Made by a program: the position numbers and the translations under genes. DNA of 5,693 nucleotides from Bacteroidales bacterium. GTDB taxonomy: Bacteria; Bacteroidota; Bacteroidia; Bacteroidales; JAAUTT01. The number at the start of each line of letters is the position of its first letter. Position 1 is the first letter of the stretch. This document shows, in pieces, positions 1 through 5,693 of this stretch. The stretch covers positions 1 to 5,693 of the forward strand of contig JAAUTT010000349.1 of assembly GCA_012031335.1 (NCBI GenBank), read 5' to 3'. A model generated the notes under the pieces. It was given only the letters and a program-made list of their open reading frames with translations. It searched no databases and was not told where the DNA came from.

Positions 1-158
1 TGGAATTGTAGTCGTCAAATGCTGTGTTAAAGTCCGATAAATTGATGGGTGTTGAAGGAAGACTGCCATGGTTATATTTATATCCGATCAGAGGTTTATC
101 GCAAGCGGATAAAAAAAATCAACATGGCTGTTGCTATAATTTTAGATAAATCTTTCAT
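1..158 (-). pseudogene. Lipoprotein of unknown function, N-terminal part only; frame broken in an A8 tract
   Basis: An ATG at 158 (minus strand) begins MKDLSKIIATAMLIF and then crosses eight Ts on the coding strand (A at 111-118). As written, the frame gives FIRLR and stops at 98-96. If the tract had seven Ts, the reading would continue as LSACDKPLIGYKYN and stay open to the left edge, ending FNTAFDDYNS. This is a classic lipoprotein leader: a positive start, a hydrophobic core and an L-S-A-C lipobox, with the lipidated Cys at about residue 19. The corrected frame has a TGA just upstream of the tract, so no alternative start rescues it. The mature N-terminus loosely recalls Bacteroidota surface lipoproteins with beta-propeller-like repeats, but that is a memory-based guess; too little is present to assign a family. 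It is divergent from the GH97 gene. I am confident in the lipoprotein leader and unsure whether the frameshift is biological. Confidence 0.6.
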
Positions 159-217
159 GGGTCTTATATTAAATTTAAATCAAATGAATTATACTTTTAT
201 GGAATAGTTATGTTTAC

Positions 218-332
218 AGTCGACAGACCACAGACGTCAGACGACAGCCAACAGCCAGATAAAATTTTAAAAAGTCACGGATAGTATTCAAAGCTGCATT
301 GGCTGTGGACCGTTGACTGTGGTCTGTCGACT
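218..332. repeat. Large imperfect inverted repeat built from degenerate 7-bp units
   Basis: Positions 218-233 are perfectly complementary to 317-332 (16 bp), and 244-251 to 299-306 (8 bp). A 10 x 10 nt mismatched segment lies between the two stems, and the loop is 252-298. Each arm is also periodic: read outside-in, it is five consecutive heptamers close to GNCNACA. On the left these are GTCGACA (219), GACCACA (226), GACGTCA (233), GACGACA (240) and GCCAACA (247). On the minus strand of the right arm they start at 331, 324, 317, 310 and 303. There is no T tract, and it sits between divergent starts, so it is unlikely to be a terminator. It looks like a dispersed intergenic repeat; I cannot name its family. 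Confidence 0.75.
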
Positions 333-470
333 AGATGTTATTACCAAAACACCTGCTCCAATAAGATAATTTATCCCTCCTTTTACCAACCAAATTAGGA
401 TTTTAATTCAACTTCCACAGGAAAGTGTTTACAAGCAAATCCCTTACTATCAAAATTCCATTTTATACTT

Positions 471-478
471 TATCTTTG
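471..478 (+). promoter_or_regulatory. Candidate Bacteroidota -7 promoter element for the GH97 gene
   Basis: TATCTTTG matches the Bacteroidota sigma-ABfr -7 consensus TAnnTTTG exactly and lies 62 bp before the ATG at 541, implying a leader of roughly 55 nt. I see no clear TTTG at the expected -33 position, so the call rests on the -7 element alone. Confidence 0.5.
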
Positions 479-540
479 AACCTATCTATTAACTTCTAAT
501 TATTTACCACCTTAACCATTAATTAAATACTTAACAAAGA

Positions 541-2484
541 ATGAAAAAACAATTTTTATGGGCATTTTCCTTACTGCAATAATGCTGATGTCCTGCTCTA
601 AAAGCCAAAAGGAATGGTCGGTAACATCACCGTCGGGTCAAATTAAATTCTCTTTAAGCCTTGGACAAAACAACCAATTATTTTACCAGGTATTTACAGG
701 CGACTCATCATCAGGGAAACCTGTTATTTTATCCTCTCCGCTAGGTATTAAAAGAAGCGACCAGTCATTTACCGAAAATTTGAAATTTGTTTCCACCGAG
801 CCGGTTAAAACGTTTTCCGAATCATTCACTTTACCTTTGGGAAAACAAAAATCATTAACCAATACCGGCAATGAACTTGTAATAACCTTCGAAAACGAAA
901 GCGGTATCCAAAATCCAGGTTATTGCACGAGCTTACGATGAGGGAATAGCATTCAGGTATGCTTTTCCCGAAGAAGACTCCAAGATATACACCGTTGAAG
1001 ATGAATTAACCAGCTTCTCCGTTGCAGGAGAAGGAAAGGTATGGCTACAACCATACGACAAGGTTACCGTGTACACACCTGCCTATGAAAGATATTTCGA
1101 AAATGGCATTCCTATCGGTACCGCGGCTCCTTCTAAGGAAGGTTGGGCTTTCCCGGCCTTGTTCGAAACAAGCGGAACATGGATGCTGATTACCGAAGCT
1201 GCTGTAGATTCAAATTATTTTGCTGCTCATCTTCAGCCCAATGCGGAAGGTGGCAAATATACCATTCGCCTTCCCGAAGAAACCGAAGACTAATAGTATT
1301 ACTGGTAATAAACCATCTTCATCACTTCCGTGGACAACCCCTGGCGTGTTGTAATTGTCGGTGAAAAACTTTCGGATATTGTGGAATCGAATTTGGTTGT
1401 AAAATTAAACCCTGCCAGTAAAATAGCTGATGAGAGCTGGATTAAACCCGGACGTGCATCGTGGAGCTGGTGGAGCGATTGGTCAAGTTCGAAAAATTAT
1501 CAGTCGTTAAAGAAGTTTGTGGACTTTGCTGCCGAAATGGGTTGGGAGTACTCGCTTGTAGATGCTAACTGGGACCTGATGGAAGGTGGAAATATTGAAC
1601 AACTTGTTAAATATGCCAATTCCAAAAATGTTGGAATATTAATGTGGTACAATTCGGGAGGTGCCCACAACGATGTAACAGAACGTCCGCGTGATATCAT
1701 GAGCGATCCGGTTAAAAGAAAGGCTGAATTTGAAAAACTGGCTTCTTGGGGAGTTAAAGGGGTAAAAGTGGACTTCTTCCAAAGCGATAAACCACTCATC
1801 ATTAAACAATATTTCGATATTCTGAAGGATGCTGCGGATAATAAAATTCTGGTAAATTTCCATGGGTGCACCTTACCCAGAGGCTGGAACCGTACCTGGC
1901 CAAATCTGGTATCGATGGAAGCTGTCAGAGGTGCCGAATGTTATGGTTTCGACAGTTTATTTACGGAACATGCCGTTTGGCAAAACACCATCATTCCTTT
2001 TACCAGAAATGTGGTGGGATCGGTAGATTTTACTCCGGTTACGTTCTCGAATCAAAAGTTTCCGCATCAAACAACTTATGGACACGAACTGGCTCTTTCC
2101 ATTGTTTTTGAATCGGGAATTGTTCACCTGGCCGATAAAGTGGAAGCTTACAGAGTTTTACCTGCCGAACCTAAACAATTCCTGAAAAATTTACCTGTAA
2201 CATGGGACGAAACCATACTGCTCCAGGGATATCCCGGTAAAGAATGTGTTATCGCCCGTAAAAATGGTGATACCTGGTATATCGGAGGTATTAATGGAAC
2301 TCAAACCCCTACGAAATGGGACATTGATCTTTCCCGCCTCGGAAACCAGGACTTTAAAGCATCTGTAATAAGCGATGGTGAAAATGACAAATCGTTCAAA
2401 TCGTTTGACGCTGTTGTTAAATCAGGTGAAAAACTTCAGGTTGAAGTATTGCCCGGTGGCGGATTTGTTGCCATATTGAAATAA
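541..2484 (+). pseudogene. Glycoside hydrolase family 97 lipoprotein (alpha-galactosidase-like), frame broken by four indels
   Basis: GH97 enzymes hydrolyse alpha-glycosidic bonds (alpha-glucosidases such as SusB, or alpha-galactosidases) in the periplasm or at the outer membrane. The whole family layout is present, but in pieces. With one more A in the 544-549 run, the start reads MKKTIFMGIFLTAIMLMSC, a lipoprotein leader with Cys19. The N-terminal beta-sandwich domain starts at SPSGQIKF and continues to about 900. A surplus base near 903-909 moves the frame to KIQVIARAYDEG. Another near 1291 causes TAA TAG, and a missing C at 1338-1341 restores the frame at TTPWRVVIVGEK. The net change is zero, giving 647 residues; Bacteroides thetaiotaomicron BtGal97b is 662 from memory. 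Every segment still reads as good GH97 sequence with little decay, which favours sequencing error over an old pseudogene. Confidence 0.85.
1330..2484 (+). CDS. GH97 catalytic and C-terminal domains, longest intact segment
   Basis: This is the uninterrupted 384-codon part of the GH97 gene. It could be called as a gene from the GTG at 1330, but that codon is internal; the real start is at 541. It holds the end of the N-terminal domain (WRVVIVGE), the linker IKPGRASWSWWSDW that opens the catalytic (beta/alpha)8 barrel, and a C-terminal beta-sandwich from about 2170 to the stop. The Asp of KGVKVDFFQSDK (codon 1771-1773, residue 411 in the restored protein) fits the retaining nucleophile. The Glu of MEAVRGAE (codon 1936-1938, residue 466) fits the acid/base. 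The spacing of 55 equals that of D415 and E470 as I recall them for BtGal97b. A retaining alpha-galactosidase is therefore more likely than an inverting SusB-type alpha-glucosidase, but substrate cannot be fixed from sequence alone. Confidence 0.85.
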   Translation: MDNPWRVVIVGEKLSDIVESNLVVKLNPASKIADESWIKPGRASWSWWSDWSSSKNYQSLKKFVDFAAEMGWEYSLVDANWDLMEGGNIEQLVKYANSKNVGILMWYNSGGAHNDVTERPRDIMSDPVKRKAEFEKLASWGVKGVKVDFFQSDKPLIIKQYFDILKDAADNKILVNFHGCTLPRGWNRTWPNLVSMEAVRGAECYGFDSLFTEHAVWQNTIIPFTRNVVGSVDFTPVTFSNQKFPHQTTYGHELALSIVFESGIVHLADKVEAYRVLPAEPKQFLKNLPVTWDETILLQGYPGKECVIARKNGDTWYIGGINGTQTPTKWDIDLSRLGNQDFKASVISDGENDKSFKSFDAVVKSGEKLQVEVLPGGGFVAILK

Positions 2485-2492
2485 AAATAAGC

Positions 2493-2529
2493 AAATAAGG
2501 CAGGTAATATTTATCTACCTGCCTTATTT
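2493..2529. terminator. Bidirectional hairpin terminator between convergent genes
   Basis: A perfect 14-bp stem (2493-2506 with 2516-2529, arm AAATAAGGCAGGTA) closes a 9-nt loop. It begins 8 bp after the GH97 stop codon and lies 40 bp beyond the rsmI stop on the other strand. The A/T-rich stem ends supply a short U-rich flank in both directions, so it can serve both convergent transcripts. Confidence 0.8.
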
Positions 2530-2568
2530 AATATTCTTAGTTTTAGAAATTCGATCATCAAAATATTC

Positions 2569-3266
2569 TCACGGCTCAGTTTCTCCAGCTTTCTTATCAA
2601 TCTTTCCTTCCACAACAACTACAATCTCCCCTTTAGGACGGTTTTTTCGTAAAAATATCAATCAGTTCCTTTGCAGTGCCTCTTATGGTTTCCTCATAAA
2701 GTTTGCTGATCTCGCGCGATACAGATACCCTTCTGTCGGCCCCCAGATGCTGTTGAATTTCTTCCAATGCCTTTATAAGCCTGAAAGTGATTCATAAAAT
2801 ACTATGGTTCGTTCCTCCTCCGAAAGTTCTGTCCATCGTTTTTGCCTGCCCTTTTCTGGGGAAGAAATCCTTCAAAAACAAATTTATCGGAAGCCAGTCC
2901 GCTTACCACCAGGGCTGGCACAAAAGCAGTTGCACCCGGCAAACACTCCACATCAATTCCCTGGGCAACACATTCACGAACAATCAGGAATCCGGGATCG
3001 GAAATGGATGGCGTACCTGCATCAGAAATAAGGGCAATATTTTCACCTGCATTGAGCCTCGAAACAAAGGCCTGCAAGCTTTTATGCTCATTGAATTTAT
3101 GAAAAGAAGCCAGCTTATTCTCAATCTGAAAGTGACGAAGCAAAAAACCGGAAGTACGGGTATCCTCAGCCAGGATCAGGTCTGCTTCCTTAAGAATCCT
3201 CAAAGCCCTGAAAGTGATATCTTCCAGATTACCTACCGGAGTAGGGACGATATATAATTTGCCCAT
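2569..3266 (-). pseudogene. rsmI: 16S rRNA 2'-O-ribose methyltransferase RsmI, frame broken by three indels
   Basis: RsmI uses S-adenosylmethionine to 2'-O-methylate C1402 of 16S rRNA in the decoding centre. The full gene is recoverable across three frames. Residues 1-138 read directly. One base is missing in the T4 at 2852-2855; adding it gives QKKGRQKRWTELSEEE and then IVFYES. One G is missing at 2787; adding it gives ESPFRLIKALEEIQ and continues through SREISKLYEETIRG. One base is surplus in the T6 at 2642-2647; removing it gives TKNRPKGEIVVVVEGK and a stop at 2571-2569. The restored length is 232 residues, normal for this family. The conserved C-terminal blocks are undamaged apart from single bases. 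It is last in the minus-strand operon. I consider the gene functional in the organism and the breaks probably artefacts. Confidence 0.88.
2802..3266 (-). CDS. rsmI: RsmI N-terminal domain, intact 154-codon segment
   Basis: This is the part of rsmI that reads without correction. It has the tetrapyrrole-methylase fold signatures of the family: YIVPTPVGNLEDIT at residues 5-18, ILAEDTRTSG at 31-40, SDAGTPSISDPG at 81-92 in the cofactor region, and the PGATA loop at 110-114. The last genuine residue is about Lys138; the tail RAGKNDGQNFRRRNEP is out-of-frame translation after the indel at 2852-2855. The ATG at 3266 fits the usual MGKLYIVPTPVGN start and lies inside the 3' end of the M28 gene. No Shine-Dalgarno is evident, consistent with coupling to the upstream gene. 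Confidence 0.9.
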   Translation of the reverse strand: MGKLYIVPTPVGNLEDITFRALRILKEADLILAEDTRTSGFLLRHFQIENKLASFHKFNEHKSLQAFVSRLNAGENIALISDAGTPSISDPGFLIVRECVAQGIDVECLPGATAFVPALVVSGLASDKFVFEGFLPQKRAGKNDGQNFRRRNEP

Positions 3267-4530
3267 TTTCCTTTGCTTCTACATATTGAATAATAATTTT
3301 GAAGAGTTTTTCGTAAGCCTGAAAAGGCAGTTTCTCAAAAGCATCTTCGGGTACATGGTATCCCACTTCCTTTCCATCGGTAAGAATAAACAGGGCAGGT
3401 ACTCCTTTTGCATGAAAAGGATAATGATCGCTTCCTCGCGAAGTACTCTTCATTTTAAGTTCAATTCCAAAATTATTGGATTTATTGATGGTATCGAGCA
3501 AGGCATACTCATGTTTCAAAACCGCCCCGTTGAAAACATTCACACCTCCGGAGCCTGTTGCCACCATATCGAAATTGAGTACCTGTTTGATATTTTTCAA
3601 TGGGAAATATGGATGCTGCACATAATGTGTAGAACCCAGCAGTCCGGCTTCCTCGCCGCTAAAAAGCATAAAGGCATATGAGTAACGGTGATTTTTTTTC
3701 TCAGAAAGTTCACGGATAAGATCAAGCACCATGGAAGTCCCGCTGGCATTATCATTGGCTCCCGGAAACATGGTATTACGGCCCATATATCCAAGATGAT
3801 CGTAATGAGCGGTAAATACAATAAATGTATCGGTTTCGCCTGGAAGATAACCGATTACATTCCGGGCATTATGCTTAATAAGTTTTTGATCGGCTTTAAC
3901 TGCAATATTCTTTGCATTTTCCGGAATAGCCCTGCGCCTGAGTGTAAACTTAGTATAATCGTTTGCAAAAGTCCTCACCGAAAAAATCATCCCTGTATCA
4001 GCCACTTCAAGAATTCCCGCTGCATTCGGAAGATTTCCCGAGATAGCCTCTCTCATCGCCTTTCGAAAAGGATCTTTTCCCCATCCCAGGGTATCGAGCA
4101 GGATAAAATGGTTACGGTGATTTCCTTTAAAAAATGCTCTGAGCTGAATTGTATCCTGATCCACTTCCTTCAAGCCAAACCTGACAATATTATAGCTCCC
4201 CTTAATACCTTTCGATCCGGGGTTGATATAGAAGTCCCTGGCAGGAACAAGAACCTTTCCGTCGATATTTATCTCCATTTTTTTCGGAAAAGTATTTACT
4301 TCAAACTGATAGGTTTGAAAATAATTATCTCCAAAAGGTATCAATCCGAAATTTTTAAACTGATTGGCCAGGTATTCCGAAGCTTTAATATCTCCTTTTT
4401 TCACGTATCCCCTTCCATGAAATTCGGGAGAAGTCAGGGTTTGAATATTTTTTTTAACAAAATTAAGATCCTGGGACCATAAGGGATATAAAAACCAAAT
4501 CAGAGTGATGCTGAGAAAAAATCTATGCAT
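3229..4530 (-). CDS. Secreted M28-family zinc aminopeptidase
   Basis: M28 peptidases are co-catalytic two-zinc aminopeptidases or carboxypeptidases. This 433-residue protein has an N-terminal signal peptide (MHRFFLSITLIWFLYPLWSQ, likely cut near residue 19). A region of about 80-200 follows, inserted in the way PA-like domains are in this family. The peptidase core has all the expected metal and catalytic residues: His242 in AHYDHLG, Asp260 in GANDNASGTS, Glu293 and Glu294 in SGEEAGLLGS (general base and ligand), Asp321 in NFDMVATG, and His392 in GYHVPED. I chose the ATG at 4530 over the in-frame ATG at 4548 because it puts a basic residue directly before the hydrophobic stretch and overlaps the upstream stop by 8 nt (ATGCATAG). 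There is no lipobox, so it is probably periplasmic or secreted. The substrate is unknown. Its 3' end overlaps rsmI by 38 nt. Confidence 0.9.
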   Translation of the reverse strand: MHRFFLSITLIWFLYPLWSQDLNFVKKNIQTLTSPEFHGRGYVKKGDIKASEYLANQFKNFGLIPFGDNYFQTYQFEVNTFPKKMEINIDGKVLVPARDFYINPGSKGIKGSYNIVRFGLKEVDQDTIQLRAFFKGNHRNHFILLDTLGWGKDPFRKAMREAISGNLPNAAGILEVADTGMIFSVRTFANDYTKFTLRRRAIPENAKNIAVKADQKLIKHNARNVIGYLPGETDTFIVFTAHYDHLGYMGRNTMFPGANDNASGTSMVLDLIRELSEKKNHRYSYAFMLFSGEEAGLLGSTHYVQHPYFPLKNIKQVLNFDMVATGSGGVNVFNGAVLKHEYALLDTINKSNNFGIELKMKSTSRGSDHYPFHAKGVPALFILTDGKEVGYHVPEDAFEKLPFQAYEKLFKIIIQYVEAKENGQIIYRPYSGR

Positions 4531-5347
4531 TATGTTTCCGTTTAACAAGTTCTACAAGTTTCTTTACCAGTGGGTCGTTTATATCCCATGCAAATTCCTT
4601 TTCAATTATCGACAGAGCTTCGTTATATCCGGGGGCATTATTTAACCGCTCAATGGTTTGGTTGTATAAAAGATTATTATTCTTGAATAATTCGCGGATA
4701 AATACGAATTTATCATTGAGATTTATCGCACTCTGAATACTTAAAATAGGTGAGTTTTTAAGTTTTGACGATACATCCATAACAGCCCTGGCCTTAATGG
4801 TTTCATTGATAAGCTTGTGGGTTTGCCCCAGCTTTTCGGCCAGAATTTCTCTGGATCCTGATTTAATTTTGTCTGTTTCAATTTCTGTTTTCGAAACAGT
4901 GACTTCGATAATCTGTTTTACAGGTTCGATGTTTTCTTTTGGCGATTCAGTCAATTCCTCAGCAGGTTTTGAGACAGGTGCGACTGCTTCAATTATCTCG
5001 CTAACTGTTTCGGAATGTATTGGAATATGCTGAATTACCGATGGTTGTTCTATAATTTCTGTTGTTTTTTCAAAAACAATTTCACGAACTTCTCCTGCAA
5101 CACTTATTTCTTTTGGAGGTGCATCTGCAACATCCGGAACGCGATATTCACTTATCCCGGTTTTTTCGTTTTCCGGAGTAGTCACAGTATTTAAATGCTG
5201 TATTTCATCATAAATTTCCTGAAGCTTTCGCTGAATAAGGTCGCGCTCGATAGCCGGAACTACCTCATTATCTCTCCATTTCTGAATATAATTCTCGATC
5301 TGGTATATTTCGTCGATGATGGTATTTAAAATTATCTTCTGCTTCAT
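4523..5347 (-). CDS. Conserved Bacteroidota protein of unknown function, 274 aa, disordered middle
   Basis: I do not recognise a named family. There is no signal peptide or membrane segment, so it is probably cytoplasmic. Residues 1-55 look helical or coiled-coil (IIDEIYQIENYIQKWRD onwards). Residues about 56-165 are a low-complexity linker rich in Glu, Val, Ile, Ser, Thr and Pro, with repeated EI/IE pairs and few aromatics, so probably disordered. Residues about 166-274 form an ordered helical C-terminal region: LAEKLGQTHKLINETI, then SIQSAINLNDKFVFIREL, then ERLNNAPGYNEALSIIEK, AWDINDPLVKKLVELVKRK. From memory, that INLNDKF..IRELF....WD block recurs at the C-termini of other uncharacterised Bacteroidota proteins. 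It heads the operon with the M28 peptidase and rsmI, and is divergent from tdk. A function is not inferred. Confidence 0.85.
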   Translation of the reverse strand: MKQKIILNTIIDEIYQIENYIQKWRDNEVVPAIERDLIQRKLQEIYDEIQHLNTVTTPENEKTGISEYRVPDVADAPPKEISVAGEVREIVFEKTTEIIEQPSVIQHIPIHSETVSEIIEAVAPVSKPAEELTESPKENIEPVKQIIEVTVSKTEIETDKIKSGSREILAEKLGQTHKLINETIKARAVMDVSSKLKNSPILSIQSAINLNDKFVFIRELFKNNNLLYNQTIERLNNAPGYNEALSIIEKEFAWDINDPLVKKLVELVKRKHNA

Positions 5348-5431
5348 ATTTTTTAAGCTTAAATTTGAAAGCGGAATTCGAAAAAAATTCCTGCGGATGA
5401 GGTTCTACGATAGTTCGTTTTACCTTTTCGT

Positions 5432-5439
5432 TAAATTTG
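5432..5439 (+). promoter_or_regulatory. Candidate Bacteroidota -7 promoter element for tdk
   Basis: TAAATTTG is an exact match to TAnnTTTG, 31 bp before the tdk ATG, in the 123-bp divergent spacer. No clear TTTG -33 element is seen. I found no matching element on the other strand for the 274-aa gene. Confidence 0.5.
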
Positions 5440-5470
5440 TAAATTTAATAATAATCTTTTTGGTACTGCA

Positions 5471-5693
5471 ATGTTTCCTGAAAATGCCATGAATCCGTCA
5501 AATCCCAGAGGCTGGATAGAAGTTATAACAGGTTCGATGTTTTCGGGAAAAACCGAAGAACTGATTCGCAGGCTTAAAAGAGCCAGTATTGCAAAACAAA
5601 AAGTTGAAATATTCAAGCCCAAAACAGACAACCGTTATGCAGAAGAGGAACTTGTTTCACACGATAAAAACTCAATCCGTTCCACACCTGTCG
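5471..5693 (+). CDS. tdk: Thymidine kinase, 5' part, cut by the window edge
   Basis: Thymidine kinase transfers the gamma-phosphate of ATP to thymidine, giving dTMP in the pyrimidine salvage pathway; it is a cytoplasmic tetramer. The first 74 residues are present. The P-loop is residues 21-28 (GSMFSGKT) followed by [10 protein letters not shown]. Then come [13 protein letters not shown] and the conserved SHDKNSI region, typical of type II (TK1-like) enzymes. About 120-130 residues are missing, including the catalytic Glu and zinc-lasso region. The ATG at 5471 is chosen because an in-frame TAA lies upstream at 5432-5434 and the N-terminus MFPEN resembles Bacteroidota homologues. An internal Met at residue 7 is possible but less likely. 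The reading frame is clean. It is divergent from the three-gene operon, with its own candidate promoter. Confidence 0.95.
   Translation, partial: MFPENAMNPSNPRGWIEVITGSMFSGKTEELIRRLKRASIAKQKVEIFKPKTDNRYAEEELVSHDKNSIRSTPV

Larger units (their letters stand above)
159..540. other. Divergent intergenic spacer, 382 bp
   Basis: This stretch between the two divergent lipoprotein genes has no credible coding frame. It is strongly AT-rich except for the GC-richer inverted repeat at 218-332. A good -7 promoter element for the GH97 gene lies at 471-478. For the leftward gene the best candidate is TTCATTTG (minus strand, 188-181), one mismatch from TAnnTTTG and about 22 bp from its ATG. I saw no riboswitch-like or tRNA structure. 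Confidence 0.6.

Noticed and set aside
218..332. CRISPR array or rho-independent terminator
   Set aside because: The 7-bp units are contiguous and degenerate with no spacers, the arms are inverted rather than direct, no U tract follows, and the element lies between divergent gene starts.
1330..1332. GTG as the start of a separate 384-aa gene
   Set aside because: The GH97 reading continues upstream across a frameshift into the N-terminal domain and lipoprotein leader, so this codon is internal.
1500..1871. 123-codon minus-strand open frame
   Set aside because: It is antisense to the GH97 catalytic barrel and has no independent start signal or recognisable motif.
541..2484. GH97 as an anciently decayed pseudogene
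   Set aside because: Apart from four single-base indels the protein is well conserved, with no premature stops in the corrected frames and intact catalytic residues, so long-term decay is unlikely.
2787..3257. 156-codon plus-strand open frame
   Set aside because: It is antisense to rsmI, which has clear family motifs; the translation is compositionally odd and has no motif.
3688..4482. 264-codon plus-strand open frame
   Set aside because: It lies wholly antisense to the M28 peptidase, whose catalytic motifs are complete; its translation is Ile/Lys/Ser-rich with no recognisable domain.
4531..4548. ATG at 4548 as the M28 start
   Set aside because: It would add MLNGNI before the signal peptide and lengthen the overlap with the upstream gene; the ATG at 4530 gives a normal leader.
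5431..5631. 66-codon minus-strand open frame
   Set aside because: It is antisense to the start of tdk and covers its promoter; no support.

Overview
The window most likely comes from a Bacteroidota genome, probably order Bacteroidales or Marinilabiliales. The reasons are AT-rich spacers, start codons without Shine-Dalgarno sequences, exact matches to the Bacteroidota -7 promoter element (TAnnTTTG), a GH97 lipoprotein glycosidase, a Bacteroidota-type thymidine kinase, and a tdk locus divergent from rsmI.

Layout. Positions 1-158 (minus) hold the start of an unidentified lipoprotein gene that runs off the left edge; its frame breaks in an A8 tract. Positions 159-540 are a divergent spacer containing a large imperfect inverted repeat with arms of degenerate 7-bp units. 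Positions 541-2484 (plus) hold a family GH97 glycosidase lipoprotein, probably a retaining alpha-galactosidase; its frame is interrupted by four single-base indels. A strong 14-bp hairpin at 2493-2529 separates it from the convergent minus-strand operon. Read in its own direction, that operon is: a 274-aa conserved but uncharacterised protein (5347-4523), a secreted M28 zinc peptidase (4530-3229), and rsmI, the 16S rRNA 2'-O-ribose methyltransferase (3266-2569). rsmI is broken by three single-base indels. Thymidine kinase (tdk) starts at 5471 on the plus strand and is cut by the right edge.

How the genes relate. The 274-aa gene and the M28 gene overlap by 8 nt, and the M28 gene and rsmI by 38 nt, so the three are probably co-transcribed and translationally coupled. 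The GH97 enzyme and the left-edge lipoprotein are divergent and probably both exported. The GH97 enzyme would release alpha-linked galactose (or another alpha-linked sugar) from oligosaccharides in the periplasm or at the outer membrane.

Main oddity. I can infer eight single-base indels between about 111 and 2855, at least five of them in homopolymers of four or more bases. I can see none in 2856-5693. Because the conserved rsmI is hit as well, uncorrected sequencing or assembly error is the simplest explanation. Real pseudogenes, or phase variation of the two lipoproteins, cannot be excluded. I see no CRISPR array, tRNA, rRNA, insertion sequence or defence system, and no convincing undescribed multi-gene system.
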